64,000 bases of DNA from JAVVVD01 sp036652795. Its GTDB lineage: Bacteria; Bacillota; Clostridia; Christensenellales; CAG-138. Location of the stretch: positions 1 to 64,000 of the forward strand of contig JAVVVD010000006.1 of NCBI GenBank assembly GCA_036652795.1, in the 5' to 3' direction. Under the pieces are notes generated by a model. It saw only the letters and a list, made by a program, of their open reading frames with translations, was not told the DNA's origin and did no database searches. A program made the translations under genes and the position numbers. This document shows positions 25,571-34,754 of this stretch, piece by piece; position 1 is the first letter of the stretch, and each line of letters starts with the position of its first letter.

Positions 25571-27472
25571 CTATAGTGCCTCCGCTTCATCAAGCCAAAG
25601 CCGCGAAGCGGCATCGCTGGGCATACGCCAATCGCCGCGAGGAGAGAGCGTGACAGAGCCAACCTTAGGCCCATCGGGCATACAGGAGCGTTTGAATTGC
25701 TGTGAGAAAAAACGGCGGTAGAATACAATCATCCATTTTTTTATTGTGGGCCTGTCGTACTCATTTGCAAAGGTGCGGCATGCCATGAAGAATATCTTTT
25801 CAGGTGAAAAGCCGAATCTGAGCATATTGTATATGAAAAAATCATGCAGCTCATAGGGCCCAACTATATCTTCCGTGATCTGGGCATTATTTCCCGGCAG
25901 CAGCTCCGGGCTTATAGGCGTATGAAGTATTCCAAGCAACACATTGTGCAGCGTGCTTGACGCTGCGGCGCTTGCGCAGTGATCGATTATACTGCGCGCA
26001 AGCGTTTTGGGTATTGAGCCGTTAACGTTGTACATTGACATATGATCGCCATTGTAGGTTGCAAAGCCAAGGGCAAGCTCGGAAAGATCGCCTGTACCTA
26101 TCACCATGCCGTTGGTTTTGTTGGCAAGATCCATAAGCACCTGTGTGCGCTCCCTAGCCTGCGCATTTTCGTATGTAACATCCTGTACGTTGACGTCATG
26201 ACCTATGTCCTCAAGATGCTGAAGCACGCTTTTGGCTATATTAATTTCCATAAAGCTGACGCCAAGCTCATCGCACAGTGTTTTTGCATTGGTGTGTGTA
26301 CGCTCGCTTGTACCAAAGCAGGGCATTGTCACGGCGAGAATATCGCGCTTATCGCGGCCACATAGCTGCATTGCACGGGTGCATACCAACAGCGCCAGTG
26401 TGGAATCCAGTCCACCGGATATGCCTATCACAAGCTTTTTAGCATTTATGTGCTCTATACGCGATTTAAGCCCATGTGCCTGCATTGTGAGAATTTCTTC
26501 ACAGCGGGCGGCGCGGGTATCGTCGTTGCCGGGCACGAACGGGTGCTTTTCAAAGCTGCGGCTGCAATGTGCGTCGTTGACATCGCCAAGGGATATAACG
26601 GTATAACCCATAACATCATGCGGCTCAAACGTATTTCTGCCTATACGTTCTAGCGTCAGCTTTTCCACATCAACATCCGCAGTGATTATTCCATTTTCAA
26701 ACAGCTTGCTTTCAGCGAGCAGCGTACCGTTTTCGGATATCATGTTATGCCCGGCAAACACAACATCCGTGGTGGATTCGCCGTCGCCTGCGTCTGAATA
26801 GACATAGGCGCAGTTAAGCTTAGTGGATTGGGAAATTACGAGCATACGGCGGTAATCGCATTTGCCGACTATCTCATTGCTGGCGGAAAGGTTTGCTATC
26901 ACGGTAGCGCCCGCTTCGCAGTGCTTGGTTGAAGGCGGGGAGCACACCCAAAGATCCTCGCAGATTTCCACAGCAAGCACAAAAGCCGGTATGTTTGCCG
27001 CCGGGAAAAGGAGCTGAGTGCCAAACGGGATTTTTTGGCCAAACAAATCTATTGTTGAGGTAAGTCTGCTTGCGGGTGCAAAGTGGCGCAGCTCATAGAA
27101 TTCGCCGTAGTTGGGTACGTTGGCTTTTGGCACAACGCCCAACAATTTACCGCCCTTTATCACTGCGGCGCAGTTATAAAGCGTGCCATCCTTTGCCAGC
27201 GGCAAGCCAACAATTGCCACAACGTTAGTGCTTTGCGTATCGCGCAGTATATCCTCCAGCGCTGTTACAGCACCCTTTTGCAGGGCACTTTGCAAAAACA
27301 GATCTCCAGCAGTATAACCGGTTATACATAGCTCTGGAAACACCACGGCAGCACAGCCCAGCTTGTCCGATTCCAGAATTTGCTCTGTTATGCTTGCTGC
27401 ATTATAGCAGGTGTCCGCAACGCCTATGTGTGGCGTTGCGGCGGCCATTCTGACAAATCCGTATTTAAGCAT
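25571..27472 (-). CDS. nadE: Glutamine-dependent NAD+ synthetase
   Basis: 633 residues in two domains. The N-terminal nitrilase-type amidase (1-290) has FPELCITGY (catalytic Glu), KANVPNYGEF (Lys) and VEICEDLWV (Cys), and feeds ammonia to the C-terminal synthetase with P-loop ISGGLDSTLALLV and GTGDLSELALGFATYNGDH. It makes NAD+ from deamido-NAD. Ribosome site AAGGAGG, five bases before the ATG. It is 38 bases downstream of the calcium ATPase and probably co-transcribed. Confidence 0.94.
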   Translation of the reverse strand: MLKYGFVRMAAATPHIGVADTCYNAASITEQILESDKLGCAAVVFPELCITGYTAGDLFLQSALQKGAVTALEDILRDTQSTNVVAIVGLPLAKDGTLYNCAAVIKGGKLLGVVPKANVPNYGEFYELRHFAPASRLTSTIDLFGQKIPFGTQLLFPAANIPAFVLAVEICEDLWVCSPPSTKHCEAGATVIANLSASNEIVGKCDYRRMLVISQSTKLNCAYVYSDAGDGESTTDVVFAGHNMISENGTLLAESKLFENGIITADVDVEKLTLERIGRNTFEPHDVMGYTVISLGDVNDAHCSRSFEKHPFVPGNDDTRAARCEEILTMQAHGLKSRIEHINAKKLVIGISGGLDSTLALLVCTRAMQLCGRDKRDILAVTMPCFGTSERTHTNAKTLCDELGVSFMEINIAKSVLQHLEDIGHDVNVQDVTYENAQARERTQVLMDLANKTNGMVIGTGDLSELALGFATYNGDHMSMYNVNGSIPKTLARSIIDHCASAAASSTLHNVLLGILHTPISPELLPGNNAQITEDIVGPYELHDFFIYNMLRFGFSPEKIFFMACRTFANEYDRPTIKKWMIVFYRRFFSQQFKRSCMPDGPKVGSVTLSPRGDWRMPSDAASRLWLDEAEAL

Positions 27473-27510
27473 TAAAACCTCCTTAAAAAGTCAGGCTTGC
27501 AGTTGTGCTG

Positions 27511-30135
27511 TTATACACCCTTCTTGCGCGCTATTGCAGCCTCAATAGCTTTTGCAAGCTCCATTATGGGGAAGGGGAGCAGACCAAGGCCAAAGGCAAA
27601 TGCATATCCGGCAAAGCTTAGCTGAGTAAGGTTAAAGATCGCGGCCAACATTGGCAGAAATACTACAATGCACAGCAACGCCATAGATACGGCAACAGCC
27701 TTGTTGAGCTTGCTGTTGCTGAATATGCCGATAAGAAACAGGCTGTGAACACTGCGCATGTTGTAGGATTGCACAAGCTGCGAAAACGACAGTGTGATGA
27801 ACGCCATGGTGCGGCCAAATGCCATTCCGCCGATATTTTCACCAATGCGGAATGCAATCAAGGTGAGTATACCGAACATCATGCCTTGGAGTATTACCTT
27901 GACGCCGAAACCATGGGCAAAAATGCCCTCGGTCTTGCGCATGGGCTTGCGGTCCATAACGTCCGATTCAACAGCCTCCATACCAAGCGCTACGGCCGGC
28001 AGGCTGTCTGTTACAAGGTTTATCCACAATAGCTGCATGCTTAAAAACAGGCTCTTGTGCCACAGCAGCATGGCTAGAAATACGCACAGAACCTCGCCTA
28101 TGTTTGTGCCAAGCAAAAAGCCTACGACCTTACGGATATTGTCAAATATGCCGCGGCCCTCGCGCACAGCATCGACTATAGTGGCAAAGTTATCATCGGT
28201 AAGCGTCATGTCGGCGGCATTCTTGGCTACATCCGTTCCGGTTATACCCATTGCGCAGCCGATGTCGGCAGCCTTTAGCGCGGGCGCATCGTTTACACCA
28301 TCGCCAGTCATTGAAACGATTTCGCCGCGGCGCTGCCATGCGCGCACTATGCGGATTTTATCCTCTGGCGATACGCGCGCATATACCGATATTTCTGTTA
28401 CGCGTTTGTCAAGCTCCATATCGTCCATAGCGGCAAGCTCAACGCCGGTTATTGCTCTGTCACCATCGCGCAGTATGCCAAGATCCCTGGCTATTGCGGC
28501 GGCAGTGACCACCTGGTCACCGGTTATCATAACGGGTCGTATACCGGCGCGGCGGCATACAGCCACAGCATCCCTTACCTCCTCGCGCGGGGGATCTATC
28601 ATGCCTATAAGGCCAATGAAGGTCAGCCCATTCTCAAGCGTTTCGCTGTTTAGCTCGTGGGGCAGTTCGTCTATATGCTTATAGGCAACAGACAGCACTC
28701 GTAGCGCGCTTTCGCCAAGCGTCACTACCATCTGCTCTGCAAGCGCAATGTTGCCGGAAATACAGCGATCCTTTATGGATTCAAACGCGCCCTTGACTAT
28801 AACCAACTTGCGGCCATCATCAAGATGCACTGTGCTCATCAGCTTGCGGTCAGAGTCGAATGGAAGCTCGGCTATGCGTGGATAGTCGGTATTTATGGAT
28901 TGCTTATCCATGCCGTTTACATGTGCGGCAAGTATTATTGCGGTTTCAGTGGGGTCGCCTATGTGCTTGGCCACACCATCCTCAAACACCACACTGCCGT
29001 CACAGCACAGCGCACCGTACTTGAGCAGCCGTTTCACCTTATCTGATGTGCCATCGGATATCTCATCCGGCTGCGCCTCGCCATCGGCGTAGGCGTGGGT
29101 GACGGTCATCCTGTTCTGGGTGAGGGTTCCGGTCTTATCAGAGCAGATTATGCTTGCACTGCCAAGAGTTTCAACCGCCGGAAGGCGGCGTATTATGGCA
29201 TTTTTCTTGACCATACGCTGAACGCCTATGGAGAGTACAATTGTGACTATTGCGGGCAATCCCTCGGGTATGGCGGATACGGCAAGCGAGACTGCGGTCA
29301 TAAATATCTCGCGCACGGGTAGGCCGTTTAGCAGCCCCAACACAAATATTACAGCACAAGCCGCAAGTGCAACTATGCCAAGGTACTTGCCAAGCTTGGA
29401 TAGCTTATGCTGAAGCGGTGTCTGATCGTCGTCGGCTCCCGCAAGCAGATTTGCTATGCGGCCCATCTCAGTACCCATGCCTGTAGCCGTAACTACCGCC
29501 CGCGCACGGCCATAGGTTATGCTACAGCCGGAGTATATCATATTGTGCCTGTCGCCTATGGATGCATCTTCGCCTACATCGCCAACAGCGTTCTTTTCGC
29601 TTGGCACAGACTCACCGGTTAGCGCGGATTCCTCGGCTTTTAGCGAGGCGGATTCGATTAAGCGTGCATCAGCGGGGATGAAATCGCCAGCCTCAACCAA
29701 TATTATGTCGCCAGGAACCAGATTTACAGCATCGATCACACTTTCAACGCCGTCGCGGAGTACGCGCGCGTGGGGTGCAGACATGCTCTTTAGTGCATCC
29801 AGCGCTTTTTCGGCCTTGCTTTCCTGTGCAACGCCGAGTATGGCGTTGAGTATGACTATGGCAAGTATAAGCGCTGGCTCAAAGAATTCGTTTGATTCAC
29901 CGCTTTTCAATGCCAGCACGAATGAGACTGCCGCCGCTGCGATCAGTATAAGTATCATTACATCCTTGAATTGATCAAAAAAGCGTGCTAACAGAGTTTT
30001 TCTCTTCTGTGCCTTAAGCACGTTGTCACCGTATTTGAGCCGCTTTTCCTCTATCTGCGCGGCAGACAGACCTTGATGGGGGTCTGCACCCAACTCGCTT
30101 ATTAGCGAGTCTATCGGTTCACTGTGAGAAGTCAA
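27511..30135 (-). CDS. Calcium-translocating P2-type ATPase
   Basis: 874 residues of SERCA/PMCA-like design: cation ATPase N-domain (1-70), actuator with LTGES, helix 4 with the calcium site VSAIPEGLPAIV, DKTGTLTQNRMTVT, KGAFE nucleotide site, TGDGVNDAPALK, and helix 6 NLVTDSLPAVALG. It moves Ca2+ out of the cytosol. TTG start with AAGGAGG eight bases upstream. The upstream gap (30136-30388) contains the direct repeat AGTCAATTA twice and a GC-rich hairpin at 30249. Confidence 0.93.
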   Translation of the reverse strand: MTSHSEPIDSLISELGADPHQGLSAAQIEEKRLKYGDNVLKAQKRKTLLARFFDQFKDVMILILIAAAAVSFVLALKSGESNEFFEPALILAIVILNAILGVAQESKAEKALDALKSMSAPHARVLRDGVESVIDAVNLVPGDIILVEAGDFIPADARLIESASLKAEESALTGESVPSEKNAVGDVGEDASIGDRHNMIYSGCSITYGRARAVVTATGMGTEMGRIANLLAGADDDQTPLQHKLSKLGKYLGIVALAACAVIFVLGLLNGLPVREIFMTAVSLAVSAIPEGLPAIVTIVLSIGVQRMVKKNAIIRRLPAVETLGSASIICSDKTGTLTQNRMTVTHAYADGEAQPDEISDGTSDKVKRLLKYGALCCDGSVVFEDGVAKHIGDPTETAIILAAHVNGMDKQSINTDYPRIAELPFDSDRKLMSTVHLDDGRKLVIVKGAFESIKDRCISGNIALAEQMVVTLGESALRVLSVAYKHIDELPHELNSETLENGLTFIGLIGMIDPPREEVRDAVAVCRRAGIRPVMITGDQVVTAAAIARDLGILRDGDRAITGVELAAMDDMELDKRVTEISVYARVSPEDKIRIVRAWQRRGEIVSMTGDGVNDAPALKAADIGCAMGITGTDVAKNAADMTLTDDNFATIVDAVREGRGIFDNIRKVVGFLLGTNIGEVLCVFLAMLLWHKSLFLSMQLLWINLVTDSLPAVALGMEAVESDVMDRKPMRKTEGIFAHGFGVKVILQGMMFGILTLIAFRIGENIGGMAFGRTMAFITLSFSQLVQSYNMRSVHSLFLIGIFSNSKLNKAVAVSMALLCIVVFLPMLAAIFNLTQLSFAGYAFAFGLGLLPFPIMELAKAIEAAIARKKGV

Positions 30136-30248
30136 TTAATAATCCTCCTTGATTGTCTTGTACTTAGTCAATTACTAAGCGCGTGGTTTGAATGTGCGCT
30201 ACAATATAGGCAAACGATAAAACCAAGCTGCAATACGTGCACCTATAT

Positions 30249-30276
30249 GGGCGGCCAATGGCCGCCCGGAATTTTT
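30249..30276 (+). terminator. Orphan GC hairpin with T-tail
   Basis: GGGCGGCC (30249-30256) and GGCCGCCC (30260-30267) around AAT, then GGAATTTTT. It looks like a plus-strand terminator, but no plus-strand gene lies upstream within the gap. Confidence 0.45.
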
Positions 30277-30388
30277 GTAGTCGACTATGTTCTATGCCTT
30301 AAGATTGTATAACATAATATGGTATAAATCCAGTATTTTGACGCAGGATTTAAGCATAACTGCCGCTATTTATGCGCGTAATTACATA

Positions 30389-31297
30389 TCAATCAATGTC
30401 TCCTAGTACATTGCGCATAAATCGTATCGTGGATACGCCGCTTGGCCGATTGAACCTGCCAATGCCAAATAGGCAGTCCGCATCGCCCTGCGTTATCGTG
30501 CTGACCTTTTCATAGCAGGTGAGCGTGCAACAAAAGCCCATCTCCTTGAGATAACCGCGTGTTTCAGGGCTTATTTGACCAAACGGATAGGCAAAGATAA
30601 CGCATTCTACACCGGAATTGCTCATCAGAGCATCCTGCATACGGCCTATGTCATCACAGAAGGCATTGCGATAGTCATTCTTACCTTCGCCTGCTCTGCG
30701 CATACTGCCAAAGCGTGCGCTCTGCGAATGCATGTTATAGGAATGATTGCCTATTTCAACATGCCCACTCTGCACAAGCTGACGTATTTCCTCCCAGGAG
30801 CAATGCCCATAGTTTGGATTTGGGTCGACACAGTCGGAAAAGGTTTGCGTAAAACTACCTACAACGGATATCACTGCCTTCATATCGAGTTCTTCCAATA
30901 TAGGCAGCACATATACGAGATTGTTGTAATATCCATCGTCCAGCGTGATGAGCACAGGTTTTTCCGGAAGCGCACCGCAACCGGATACAAAGTTAATCAG
31001 ATCCGAAACAAATACGGTGGTGTAACCGTTTTGCTTTAGATATGTCAGGTCGTCCCTGAGCAGCTCTGGGGATATCACATATGTGCCTGCGCGTGTGGGG
31101 TCGCGCAATATGCTGTGATACATTATTGCAGGCAGCGGAATTTCACGCTTCGCACTAACGAGCGATGTGCGTGGCGCACAGGAGAGCATTGGTATCATAC
31201 ATAGCGTGATTATAAATACGCAACGCAGGGTGAAGAACAATCTGTTGAACATGTTGATTTTCAGCTTTTTCATGTTTTTATTTATATGCAAAAACAT
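30389..31297 (-). CDS. Polysaccharide deacetylase, NodB/CE4 family, exported
   Basis: Up to 302 residues. A signal segment ends in a possible lipobox (MLSC). The CE4 motifs are LITLDDGYYNN (first Asp pair), IGNHSYNMHS (metal His residues), and FAYPFGQISPET. Substrates are usually GlcNAc polymers or peptidoglycan outside the cell. An in-frame ATG at 31273 lies seven bases after TATAAA and would give a cleaner signal peptide (MKKLKINMF); neither start has a ribosome site. Divergent from the pilus operon. Confidence 0.85.
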   Translation of the reverse strand: MFLHINKNMKKLKINMFNRLFFTLRCVFIITLCMIPMLSCAPRTSLVSAKREIPLPAIMYHSILRDPTRAGTYVISPELLRDDLTYLKQNGYTTVFVSDLINFVSGCGALPEKPVLITLDDGYYNNLVYVLPILEELDMKAVISVVGSFTQTFSDCVDPNPNYGHCSWEEIRQLVQSGHVEIGNHSYNMHSQSARFGSMRRAGEGKNDYRNAFCDDIGRMQDALMSNSGVECVIFAYPFGQISPETRGYLKEMGFCCTLTCYEKVSTITQGDADCLFGIGRFNRPSGVSTIRFMRNVLGDID

Positions 31298-31378
31298 GGA
31301 TATTAACCCATGCTTGGAAGCACCTCATTATTTATTGCGCATTTCAACTCAACAACGTAAAACTATTACGCCATATAA

Positions 31379-31407
31379 TTGATAAAAATGCGGGGTTTTG
31401 ATATACT
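31379..31407 (+). promoter_or_regulatory. Promoter of the type IV pilus operon
   Basis: TTGATA (31379-31384), 17-base spacer, TATACT (31402-31407), about 65 bases before pilC. The good match suggests vegetative sigma-A expression. Confidence 0.6.
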
Positions 31408-31473
31408 AATAGGAATAAATGTAGCAATTTGGCATATTATGCATAATTTTGAAGATATCCGAAAGGAGAGCAA

Positions 31474-32673
31474 ATGCGGATATACAGATACACGGCCATT
31501 GACGCATCGGTACGGCGTTGCCGCGGGGTGATAGAAGCGAATGATACGGCGCAGTTTATGCAGATATTGGAGGCTCGCGGGCTGTATTGCGAATCCTACC
31601 GTGTGCATGAAAAGCGCGATGGATTTATGCGCGCACCGTACCGCATGAAAACAGGAGATCTTGTGATATTTTGCCGTCAGATGGGGATAATGCTGCGCGC
31701 AGGTATGCAGTTGCCAGTTGCAATGGCTGTGCTGAGTGAAAGAACTACGAATCCGGATCAAAAATATCTATATGAGCGCATGAGTGAGCGGCTACATACA
31801 GGCGATATGCTTTCAGGTGCGATGGAAGAACAGGGCAAGGCGTTTCCGTCCATGATGATACAGATGATGGCGGCAGCAGAGGTATCCGGCACAATGGATG
31901 AAATGATGCTGGGGCTTGCTTCTTATTATGAGAGAGAAAAGGCAAGAAACATCCGAATAAAGAGTGCCACAACATACCCTATTGTGCTGCTTGTGCTGCT
32001 GGTGGGGATGCTGTTGGCTATATTTACGTTTGTTATGCCGCGCCTGTTGCCAATCATGAAGGGTGAGGATTTTTCTACGGGAATGAAAATCCTAATTTGG
32101 GTAACGGATTTCATAACCAACAGATGGTATGTGCTGGTACTGATAGTTGCGGGCGTTGTGTTGCTGTTTGTAACACTGCACAGTATACCCAAGGTGCGTG
32201 AGGAAATGCATAAACTTAAGCTTTTTATACCAGTATTCGGCAAATTGTGCCGCACGCTGTATTTGGCTCGCTTTTGTGAGGCATTTGCCACGCTGTACCG
32301 CAGCGGCATACGCATAAGCGACGCGCTGGATATGAGCGCTTCAACAATAATAAACGATTATTTTACACGAAAGTGCTCAGAGGCTCGCGCCAAGGTGGAT
32401 GAGGGCGTAAGCCTTTCGGTTGCGCTGAGTGAAACGGGGTTGTTCGATGGCATGTTCATATCCATGCTGCATGTTGGTGAGGAGAGCGGCGAGATGGAAG
32501 AGGTGCTGACGCGGTTGGCCTCATTCTACGATAAAGAAGGGCAGAGCGCGATGGATCGGGCGGTAGATCTTATACAGCCTATATTCATAATTGCAATCGC
32601 ACTGCTGGTAGGTTCAATAGTAATAACCATAATGACGTCGATGTATGGTATGTATTCGAATATGGGCGTGTAA
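31474..32673 (+). CDS. pilC: Type IV pilus inner-membrane platform protein PilC
   Basis: 399 residues with two GspF/T2SSF domains (about 60-185 and 260-385), each with the FCRQMGIMLRAGMQLPVAM / FCEAFATLYRSGIRISDAL pattern, and hydrophobic segments near 168-190, 210-235 and 365-390. It sits at the pilus base and couples the PilB motor to pilin insertion. The ribosome site GAAAGGAG precedes the ATG. First gene of the pilus operon. Confidence 0.92.
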   Translation: MRIYRYTAIDASVRRCRGVIEANDTAQFMQILEARGLYCESYRVHEKRDGFMRAPYRMKTGDLVIFCRQMGIMLRAGMQLPVAMAVLSERTTNPDQKYLYERMSERLHTGDMLSGAMEEQGKAFPSMMIQMMAAAEVSGTMDEMMLGLASYYEREKARNIRIKSATTYPIVLLVLLVGMLLAIFTFVMPRLLPIMKGEDFSTGMKILIWVTDFITNRWYVLVLIVAGVVLLFVTLHSIPKVREEMHKLKLFIPVFGKLCRTLYLARFCEAFATLYRSGIRISDALDMSASTIINDYFTRKCSEARAKVDEGVSLSVALSETGLFDGMFISMLHVGEESGEMEEVLTRLASFYDKEGQSAMDRAVDLIQPIFIIAIALLVGSIVITIMTSMYGMYSNMGV

Positions 32674-32703
32674 ATGCCTTGACCCTGAAAGGACTTGAAA
32701 CAG

Positions 32704-33570
32704 ATGACGGTATCATTTGAAATCTGCACCAAAAGCGTTTCCATCGTTGTGGAGGATGCATTGCTTGGCACAAGCTCGGCTGTGGTTGCGTTGCCGCGTG
32801 GAATCATGCAGGATGGCTTCATTACGGATATAGATGGGGTATGCCGGCTGCTTTCACCCGAGATAGCGCAATTGGGGGCGGCAAAGGTGCGCCAGTGTGA
32901 GTTTGTGCTGCCGGCATCCTTTGCGATAACACAGGAGGTAAGCCTGCCACGGGTAAAGAAAAGCAGAATACTTCCTCTGCTGCGTGGCCAGCTTGAGGGC
33001 GGCATAGCCGATATAGGCAGGTATGTTGTGGACTATATACCATTTTCAGACGATTTTGACACGTTGACACTGCTTGCAGTGCTGATGGAAAAAAAGCTTA
33101 TAGGACAATACATCATGTTGGCCGAACGGCTTTCGCTTAAGTGCACGGGTATACAGCTGCGATTTGCAAGGCTGCGGCGCATGATGATGCAAAATAAGGT
33201 GACGGATACCGCATTTGTAATCGCAGACATTATGCCGGGTGAGGCGGAGCTGAGCCTGTTTGAGGGTGGCAGCGTATTCGTGCGTTCCGTACGGATAGAT
33301 GAGGCGGATAGCACACTGTCAGATTGGGGAATAGCCTTCGCTTCGGCAGGACCGGATATTACGCAGCAGGCGGCAATCGTGGCGGATGGGATAAACAGCC
33401 TGATCCAGTTTCAAGACAGCCGTAACCGTGATTTGCCTGTAAGCGCCATATATGCTACTGGGGATACGGAGCGGTATAAGGAGCTGCTGAGCACATGCTC
33501 GCTGAGACTTGGCAGAAGCATAGGCCCACTAAATCAAAACGGCCAAGCTGTGGTGGAGGTCATGCGATGA
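32704..33570 (+). CDS. pilM: Type IV pilus assembly protein PilM
   Basis: 288 residues with the actin-like PilM pattern: FEICTKSVSIVV near the start, FVLPASFAITQEVSLPRV, and VADIMPGEAELSLFEGGSVFVRSV in the middle. PilM binds the cytosolic tail of PilN. Start ATG 32704 lies ten bases after AAAGGA; a TTG at 32695 would be too close. Its stop overlaps the pilN start (ATGA). The placement between pilC and pilN supports the call; sequence motifs alone would be moderate. Confidence 0.8.
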   Translation: MTVSFEICTKSVSIVVEDALLGTSSAVVALPRGIMQDGFITDIDGVCRLLSPEIAQLGAAKVRQCEFVLPASFAITQEVSLPRVKKSRILPLLRGQLEGGIADIGRYVVDYIPFSDDFDTLTLLAVLMEKKLIGQYIMLAERLSLKCTGIQLRFARLRRMMMQNKVTDTAFVIADIMPGEAELSLFEGGSVFVRSVRIDEADSTLSDWGIAFASAGPDITQQAAIVADGINSLIQFQDSRNRDLPVSAIYATGDTERYKELLSTCSLRLGRSIGPLNQNGQAVVEVMR

Positions 33571-34145
33571 TAAAGCAGATTAGCAAGGATCTTGATATAC
33601 TTTCCGCATACAGGACGCAGATAAAGGATAAGGAAAGAAAAACGGTGGTGCGGCGCGCGCTGATAGGCGCCGTAGTGGCTGTATTGTTAATGGCGATGGG
33701 CGGCTTCTACATAATGATACAGACTCAAAAGCGTGCCGTTAGCAGCGAAATCGATAGTGTGCAAGCAGAGCTGAATTCACCGGAGGCGCTGGAGCGGGCG
33801 GAGCAGATACAGATATTAAACGACAGGTTGAGACGTCGCTTGGAATATAACGATATACTAAAAACACACCTTACAACGCTTGGCGCCACATACCGTCCCA
33901 CATCGGCCCTGTTTGCCGATATAGAGCGTGTATCGGTGGCACACAATGTGGAATGCACAGCGCTCACATATCTTGACGAGCGTGTTGTGCTGGAATGCAA
34001 CAGCAAATCAGGTTCAGCGGCGGCTTTGTTTGCAAAAGCACTTGAGGACAAGCTTATGCAGGGCGTTTACTTTTATGGCTATTCGTGGATGAACGGAGTA
34101 GATCACTATGGATTCGCAGTACAGGGTATGCGGAGGGGGGAATAG
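33567..34145 (+). CDS. pilN: PilN-like pilus assembly protein
   Basis: 192 residues with a short cytosolic N-terminus, one membrane helix (about 31-51), a coiled coil (about 55-95) and a small alpha/beta domain (LFADIERVSVAHNVECTAL ...). This is the bitopic PilN architecture. Start ATG 33567 overlaps the pilM stop, with GGTGGAGG nearby. Family sequence is poorly conserved, so the call rests on topology and gene order. Confidence 0.72.
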   Translation: MIKQISKDLDILSAYRTQIKDKERKTVVRRALIGAVVAVLLMAMGGFYIMIQTQKRAVSSEIDSVQAELNSPEALERAEQIQILNDRLRRRLEYNDILKTHLTTLGATYRPTSALFADIERVSVAHNVECTALTYLDERVVLECNSKSGSAAALFAKALEDKLMQGVYFYGYSWMNGVDHYGFAVQGMRRGE

Positions 34146-34148
34146 CGC

Positions 34149-34745
34149 ATGAACGGTTTTACTAAACGCGAAAAGACGTTGCTTCTAATACTGCTTGTAT
34201 TTGGTACGCTTGCGCTGTTTACAGCGTATGTGCTGGTACCGCAGATGGGCGAGCTAAAACAGATGCGTATGGATCTGTTGGATGCGCAATACGAGTTTGA
34301 TAAGCAACAGCTTGAGTTTGCAAATCAGCAGGCTGTACAGCAGCAGTTGGATCAGGCGGATGCCGAGGCTGTGGAGTTGTACGGCGAGTTGCATGGCAAA
34401 AAAACCTATGATACAGGGCTGATGCTATCCGATATGCTGGCAAGGCATTCGCTTGTGCCTATTAACCTTACAATAGGCGAACGCACGCGCTCGGCGCTGA
34501 TGGACACGGTTGATGAAACCGGTAAGCCGGTTGAGGTGGATACGCAGTTTGCATATTGCCGCGAGGTAAGCCTGAGCTTTACCGGCCAGCGCTCCGATGC
34601 CGATGCGTTTACAGATGAGATAAGCGCGTTTGATACGCGTTATGTGTTGCACGGGCTCACGCTTACGCGCAGCGGCGAGAACACGGAATATACGATACAG
34701 CTCACCCTTTATGAGTTCGATGAGGCGGGCGCTGTAGAATTTTAG
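34149..34745 (+). CDS. pilO: PilO-like pilus assembly protein
   Basis: 198 residues: membrane helix at about 10-29, a Gln-rich coiled coil (about 35-75) and a ferredoxin-like C-terminal domain (REVSLSFTGQRSDADAFTDEI). It would pair with PilN to form the alignment complex between motor and pilus. Four bases from the pilN stop. Confidence 0.7.
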   Translation: MNGFTKREKTLLLILLVFGTLALFTAYVLVPQMGELKQMRMDLLDAQYEFDKQQLEFANQQAVQQQLDQADAEAVELYGELHGKKTYDTGLMLSDMLARHSLVPINLTIGERTRSALMDTVDETGKPVEVDTQFAYCREVSLSFTGQRSDADAFTDEISAFDTRYVLHGLTLTRSGENTEYTIQLTLYEFDEAGAVEF

Positions 34746-34754
34746 GAGATACGT

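Noticed and set aside
27794..28684. 296-codon plus-strand ORF inside the calcium ATPase
   Set aside because: Opposite-strand shadow of a gene with all P-type ATPase motifs; composition is Ser/Arg/Pro-rich and unlike a protein.
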